Assembly (NCBI GenBank): GCA_020853705.1
Contig: JADYYK010000187.1
Coordinates: 1 to 36,418, forward strand
DNA from: Deltaproteobacteria bacterium
GTDB taxonomy: Bacteria; Myxococcota_A; Polyangia; Haliangiales; JADYYK01
Length of the DNA stretch: 36,418 nt
Direction of reading: 5' to 3'
The notes under the pieces are model-generated. The model did no database searches. It worked only from the letters and a program-made list of their open reading frames with translations, and had not been told where the DNA came from. Shown here piece after piece: positions 30,800 to 36,418 of this stretch (position 1 is its first letter; every line of letters begins with the position of its first letter). The position numbers and the translations under genes were made by a program.

Positions 30800-31396
30800 A
30801 TGTTGGATGGATCGCCAAACCGGGCCCGTGTGATCTTCGCACTGGCCGCCGTCGCCGCCCTCGGCGCCCTGACCCTCGCGGGTTGCGGCGCGTCCGGCGA
30901 CGATGACAGCAACCCGGTCGACGGTGGCGTGGTGCGCGACGGCAGCGTGTCGGACGGCGCGGCCCAGGCCGACGGTAGCGTCAGCGACGGCTCCATCGGC
31001 CCGCTCCTGGTGGTCGACTACAGCTATGGCAACCAGGTCGTGGGCAGCCAGCTCAAGATCGACGTCGGCAACGGCCTCACCCACAACGAGCGCACCTGCT
31101 GCCCGAGCGCGGTGATGGCGGTGCCCGAGCAGGTGCTGACCAGCGCCGAGCGCGCGCAGCTCGAGGCCTGGATCATCGCCGCCAGCAGCGGCACCGAGAT
31201 GACGGTCAGCGAGCCCGCCGCCGCCGGCGCCCAGTTCGGCGCCCTGGTGGTGTACGACCGCCTGGGTCGCCAGATCAACATCCGCACCATCGCCAGCACC
31301 GCGGCGCAGCGCACCACCACGTTCAACACCTCGCAGGCCGCCGCCGACCTGCAGGATTTCGTGGTCAGCTACGTCGACAACAAGATGCCGCGGTAG
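30800..31396 (+). CDS. Lipoprotein, unknown function
   Basis: 198 aa from the ATG at 30800 (a TTG two codons upstream is less likely). Lipobox LAGC with Cys 29, then GASGDDDSNPVDGG and further Asp/Gly/Ser spacer to about 65. The mature domain (VVDYSYGNQVVGSQLKIDV...) has one CC pair in HNERTCCPSAV and ends AADLQDFVVSYVDN. No family is recognised; the Asp/Gly tether matches other lipoproteins here. Followed after 56 nt by another lipoprotein gene with its own ribosome site. Confidence 0.78.
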   Translation: MLDGSPNRARVIFALAAVAALGALTLAGCGASGDDDSNPVDGGVVRDGSVSDGAAQADGSVSDGSIGPLLVVDYSYGNQVVGSQLKIDVGNGLTHNERTCCPSAVMAVPEQVLTSAERAQLEAWIIAASSGTEMTVSEPAAAGAQFGALVVYDRLGRQINIRTIASTAAQRTTTFNTSQAAADLQDFVVSYVDNKMPR

Positions 31397-31452
31397 CACC
31401 CGCCGCGACGGCCGGCTCTCCCCGTGATAGCTTGCGCGCCGGGGAGGAAGCC

Positions 31453-32457
31453 ATGAAGAAGACCGTCTCGATGTTCGCGCTCGCGATCCTGGCAACACTT
31501 GGGGTAACCGGCTGCAAGAAGAAGAAGGACAAGGAGCCCGCGCCGACCGCGTCGGCCTCGGGGTCACCCAGCGCCAGCGCCTCGGCGTCACCCAGCGCGT
31601 CGGCGTCGCCCAGCGACAGCGCCTCACCGTCAGCGAGCGCCAGCGCCAGCCCGGCCCCGTCCGAGCCGCCCAAGGTCACGCTGGCGCCCGGCGCGATGCC
31701 GTTCGAGTTCCCGATCGAGGACAAGACCGAGGCGCTGGCCGGCGAGAAGGTCTTCTACGTCAACATGAAGCTCATCAACAACGCCCTGGCCGAGGGCAAG
31801 ACCGAGTTCTCGACCCAGTTCCTGCTCGGCACCATGGGCACGCCGGGCGACAAGCAGTCGGGCGTCAAGTTCGTGGGCGAGGACATGGTGCCGAACTCCG
31901 GGATCGTGCGCATCCCGCCCGGCCAGACCGCCAAGAAGGGCGACATCATCATCGGCGAGTGGGGCGCCAGCATGTTCCGCGGCATCGTGGTCGACGCCAA
32001 GGACCCCAAGGCGCCCAAGGTCGTCTTCATCGGCCTCAGCTATGACAACCCGGCCAAGGCCGACGACGGCAAGACCGGCATCGGCCAGTTCGCCTTCCAG
32101 CTCAAGGAGGGCGAGTGGAACCACGTCGAGAACCCGTACGACCCGGGCTCCTCGTGCGCCTACAAGGTCGGCAACGACTGGAAGCGCGTCGAGATCTTCC
32201 GCACCATCGGCGATCGGGTCATGGGCGAGGTCTTCGTCAACTTCAACGCCGTCAACAAGGCCGACTGCATCGCGCTGCCGGTCAAGCCGACCTACAAGGT
32301 CGGCACTGCGGTGTGGGCGCCCTGGGTCGGCACCATGAAGAAGGGCAAGATCACCAAGGTCGACACCGGCCGCTACAACATCAAGTGGGACAGCGGCTTC
32401 GACGACGAGATGGTCGCCTTCGGCGACGTCATCGAGCTGTCCGGCCTGCCCGAGTAG
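31453..32457 (+). CDS. Lipoprotein with Ser/Ala/Pro stalk and Tudor/SH3-like repeats
   Basis: 334 aa from the ATG at 31453, with GGGGAGGAA upstream. Lipobox VTGC, Cys 21, then KKKKDKE and a Ser-Ala-Pro-rich low-complexity stalk to about residue 75. After that, two segments resemble small SH3/Tudor-like barrels: KKGDIIIGEWGASMFRGIVVDA (cited in part) followed by VVFIGLSYDNP, and near the C-terminus VGTAVWAPWVG, KGKITKV, YNIKWDSG, VAFGDVIEL. The aromatic WAPWVG...WD-G pattern is typical of Tudor/agenet folds. In a surface lipoprotein such folds would bind a peptide or glycan, not histones; this is inference. A hairpin follows its stop. Confidence 0.8.
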   Translation: MKKTVSMFALAILATLGVTGCKKKKDKEPAPTASASGSPSASASASPSASASPSDSASPSASASASPAPSEPPKVTLAPGAMPFEFPIEDKTEALAGEKVFYVNMKLINNALAEGKTEFSTQFLLGTMGTPGDKQSGVKFVGEDMVPNSGIVRIPPGQTAKKGDIIIGEWGASMFRGIVVDAKDPKAPKVVFIGLSYDNPAKADDGKTGIGQFAFQLKEGEWNHVENPYDPGSSCAYKVGNDWKRVEIFRTIGDRVMGEVFVNFNAVNKADCIALPVKPTYKVGTAVWAPWVGTMKKGKITKVDTGRYNIKWDSGFDDEMVAFGDVIELSGLPE

Positions 32458-32476
32458 GCAGGCTCCGAAAACACGA

Positions 32477-32508
32477 ACGCCCCGCCGCGGAGGTCCGTGG
32501 GGGGGCGT
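32477..32508 (-). terminator. Terminator-like hairpin with minus-strand T-rich tail
   Basis: ACGCCCC (32477-32483) pairs with GGGGCGT (32502-32508); an inner CCGCGG/CCGTGG stem (one G-T pair) continues over an AGGT loop. Reading the minus strand, TTCGTGTTTTCG follows. It probably ends the ndk-side transcript, though 118 nt past the ndk stop, and may also act on the plus-strand lipoprotein gene. Confidence 0.6.
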
Positions 32509-32537
32509 CGTCGACTGGGGGGACGTTCCCGTCCCCC

Positions 32538-32560
32538 CTCGCCGGGCTGAGCCCGGCGAG
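32538..32560. repeat. Perfect 9-bp inverted repeat, CTCGCCGGG / CCCGGCGAG
   Basis: Arms 32538-32546 and 32552-32560 flank CTGAG. C-runs lie on both sides. Strong RNA hairpin in both orientations, purpose unknown; possibly a second termination or mRNA-stability element. Confidence 0.6.
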
Positions 32561-32625
32561 CCTCCCCCCACCGCGCGTCACGCGCGCGGGTCCGGAGGAG
32601 GCGGCCGGTGGTGGTGGGGATGTGC

Positions 32626-33054
32626 TCAGCTGAGCGCGGCCAGCTCGGCGCCGCTGAAGAAGAAGTTGATCTCGATCTTGGCGTTGTCGGCGCTGTCCGA
32701 CCCGTGCACGGCGTTCTGCTCGATGTCGGTGCCGAAGGCCGCCCGGATGGTGCCCGCCGCCGCCTTCTTGGAGTCGGTCGCGCCCATGACCTCGCGGTTC
32801 TTGAGCACGGCGCCCTCACCCTCGAGGACCTGCACCACGCAGGGGCCCGAGGTCATGAACTTGACCAGATCGCCGAAGAAGCCGCGCTCGCGGTGCACCG
32901 CGTAGAAGCCCTCGGCCTGCGCCTTGGTCATCCACACCGTCTTCATGGCGACGACGCGCAGCCCGGCCTTCTCCAGCAGGGCGACGACACCGCCGACCGC
33001 GCTCTTGCGCACGGCGTCCGGCTTGATGATGGAAAACGTCCTCTCGATTGCCAT
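32626..33054 (-). CDS. ndk: Nucleoside diphosphate kinase
   Basis: 142 aa, normal length. Transfers the gamma phosphate of ATP to nucleoside diphosphates through a phospho-His. Visible are Lys 11 (IIKPDAV), RERGFFGDLVKFMTSGP and the active-site His 117 in NAVHGSDS; the end is the usual EINFFF. It is the last gene of the minus-strand TCA cluster, 17 nt after sucD. Ndk fits next to succinyl-CoA ligase because it interconverts the GTP/ATP product. A purine-rich AAGGGA lies about 10 nt before the ATG. Confidence 0.97.
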   Translation of the reverse strand: MAIERTFSIIKPDAVRKSAVGGVVALLEKAGLRVVAMKTVWMTKAQAEGFYAVHRERGFFGDLVKFMTSGPCVVQVLEGEGAVLKNREVMGATDSKKAAAGTIRAAFGTDIEQNAVHGSDSADNAKIEINFFFSGAELAALS

Positions 33055-33071
33055 AGTTCGTCTATCCCTTC

Positions 33072-35122
<2,051 letters not shown>

Positions 35123-35124
35123 GG

Positions 35125-36060
35125 CTACTCCAGCTTCAGGGCTTCGACCAAGCCCTTCACGGCGTTGGCCGAGTGGTCCAGCATGGCCTTCTCCTCGGCG
35201 TTGAGGTCCAGCTTGAGGATGCGCTCCATGCCCCCGGCGCCCAGCACCACGGGCACGCCGATGAACAGGCCGCTATATCCGTACTCGCCCTGGCACAGCG
35301 CCGCCGCTGGGACGACACGCTTCTTGTCACGGATGACCGCCTCGGCCATCTGCACGCAGGCCGCGGCCGGCGCGTAGTAGGCGCTGCCGGTCTTGAGCAG
35401 CCCGACGATCTCGGCGCCGCCGTTGGCGGTGCGCTTCACGATGGCGTCGATCTTGTCCTTGGGCAGAAGCTCGGTCAGCGGCACGCCCTGGATCGAGGTG
35501 TGGCGCGGCAGCGGCACCATGGTGTCGCCGTGGCCGCCCAGCACCATGGCGCTGATGTCCTCGACCGAGACGTCGAGCTCGCGCCCGATGAAGGTCTTGT
35601 AGCGCGCGGTGTCCAGGATGCCCGCCATGCCGACCACGCGCTCGCGCGGGAACTTGGTGAAGTGGTGCATCACGTGGCACATGGCGTCGAGCGGGTTCGA
35701 GACCACGATGACGAAGGCGTTGGGCGCGTACTTGGCGATGTTCTGCGCCACGTCGCCGACGATCTTCTTGTTGATCGCGAGCAAGTCGTCGCGCGACATG
35801 CCCGGCTTGCGCGGCACGCCGGCGGTGACGATGACGACGTCGGATCCCTCGGTCTCGGCATAGCCGTTGCTGCCGACGATGCGCGAGTCGAAGTCCTCGA
35901 TGGGGCCGGCCTGTGACAGGTCGAGGCTCTTGCCCTGGGGCACGCCCTCGACGATGTCGACCAGGACGATGTCCCCGAGCTCCTTGGCGGCGGCCCAGTG
36001 GGCTGCGGTGGCGCCGACATTGCCGGCGCCGACGATGCTGACCTTGCTACGACGAGCCAT
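35125..36060 (-). CDS. mdh: NAD-dependent malate dehydrogenase (LDH-like type)
   Basis: 311 aa. Oxidises malate to oxaloacetate. NAD loop VGAGNVGAT (10-18), substrate-loop Arg 84 and Arg 90 (GVPRKPGMSR), SNPLDAM, catalytic Asp 150 (GILDTAR) and His 177 (GGHGDTMVPL) are all visible. Arg 84 in GVPRKPGM indicates a malate rather than lactate substrate. The Shine-Dalgarno AAGGAG overlaps the TAA stop of icd, 10 nt upstream, so the genes are likely one transcript. Confidence 0.97.
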   Translation of the reverse strand: MARRSKVSIVGAGNVGATAAHWAAAKELGDIVLVDIVEGVPQGKSLDLSQAGPIEDFDSRIVGSNGYAETEGSDVVIVTAGVPRKPGMSRDDLLAINKKIVGDVAQNIAKYAPNAFVIVVSNPLDAMCHVMHHFTKFPRERVVGMAGILDTARYKTFIGRELDVSVEDISAMVLGGHGDTMVPLPRHTSIQGVPLTELLPKDKIDAIVKRTANGGAEIVGLLKTGSAYYAPAAACVQMAEAVIRDKKRVVPAAALCQGEYGYSGLFIGVPVVLGAGGMERILKLDLNAEEKAMLDHSANAVKGLVEALKLE

Positions 36061-36070
36061 GGTGATCTCC

Positions 36071-36418
<348 letters not shown>

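Larger units (their letters stand above)
32458..32625. other. Convergent intergenic region with three hairpins
   Basis: No gene. It contains the terminator-like stem at 32477-32508, a 9-bp perfect stem at 32538-32560 between two C-runs, and a CG-alternating stem at 32571-32589. The tract between ndk and the lipoprotein gene is thus unusually structured. Confidence 0.6.

Overview
The window is GC-rich (about 70% by eye) chromosomal DNA with short gaps and mixed strands. It looks like a myxobacterium (Myxococcota, formerly Deltaproteobacteria). Pointers are a C-terminal MYXO-CTERM-type sorting signal (1042-1515), a Ser/Thr kinase with a transmembrane segment and a long Ala/Pro-rich tail, an FHA-type sigma-54 activator, two proteins combining thrombospondin-type-3 calcium repeats with OmpA domains, and eleven predicted lipoproteins among about 38 genes. 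No genus can be named from the sequence alone. I see no rRNA, tRNA, insertion sequence, phage or CRISPR array.

Layout. 1-279: GC-rich hairpins and a 13-nt triple repeat, no assignable gene. 280-4239: secreted and envelope proteins (lipoprotein, MYXO-CTERM protein, monohaem P460-like lipoprotein, PDZ lipoprotein, a mini S24/S26 peptidase, a membrane-anchored redoxin) and a single-domain response regulator. 4240-4473: relatively AT-rich divergent promoter region, then an FHA/AAA+/Fis-type sigma-54 activator. 5939-8552: DUF481 barrel protein, TSP3-OmpA protein and a small Gly/Lys-tailed protein. 8637-12030: tightly packed tyrosine/homogentisate catabolic operon (fumarylacetoacetase-family hydrolase, hppD, hmgA) behind a conspicuous inverted repeat. 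12104-13069: M14 carboxypeptidase. 13234-16684: Ser/Thr kinase, TPR membrane protein and a secreted protein in one operon. 16681-17640: DUF309-GNAT fusion. 17701-19995: a DUF4139-family lipoprotein with a TSP3-OmpA cassette nested inside it. 19996-23132: translationally coupled DUF3142 lipoprotein and a large alpha-helical exported protein. 23175-26194: CoA-binding protein, SRAP (YedK/HMCES-like) protein, Tam-like methyltransferase, lipoprotein. 26292-32457: lipoproteins, a TPR protein and rlmN. 32626-36418: a housekeeping cluster, icd (partial)-mdh-sucC-sucD-ndk, read on the minus strand.

How it fits together. The TCA genes turn isocitrate and malate over and conserve succinyl-CoA energy as ATP/GTP, with Ndk equilibrating nucleotides. 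The homogentisate operon would feed fumarate and acetoacetate into the same cycle. The rest is mostly cell-envelope material.

Most striking points: (1) at least nine first-in-unit genes carry a TANNNT box 5-8 nt before the start codon and no Shine-Dalgarno, suggesting widespread leaderless transcription and fixing several starts; (2) the DUF4139/TSP3/OmpA nested protein; (3) an SRAP protein whose basic tail carries a QLGLF sequence resembling a bacterial sliding-clamp-binding motif; (4) 19 perfect GCCGTG hexamers inside a lipoprotein gene; (5) an 11-bp-arm inverted repeat flanking the -35 region of the homogentisate operon. All functions are inferred from sequence; no search was run.
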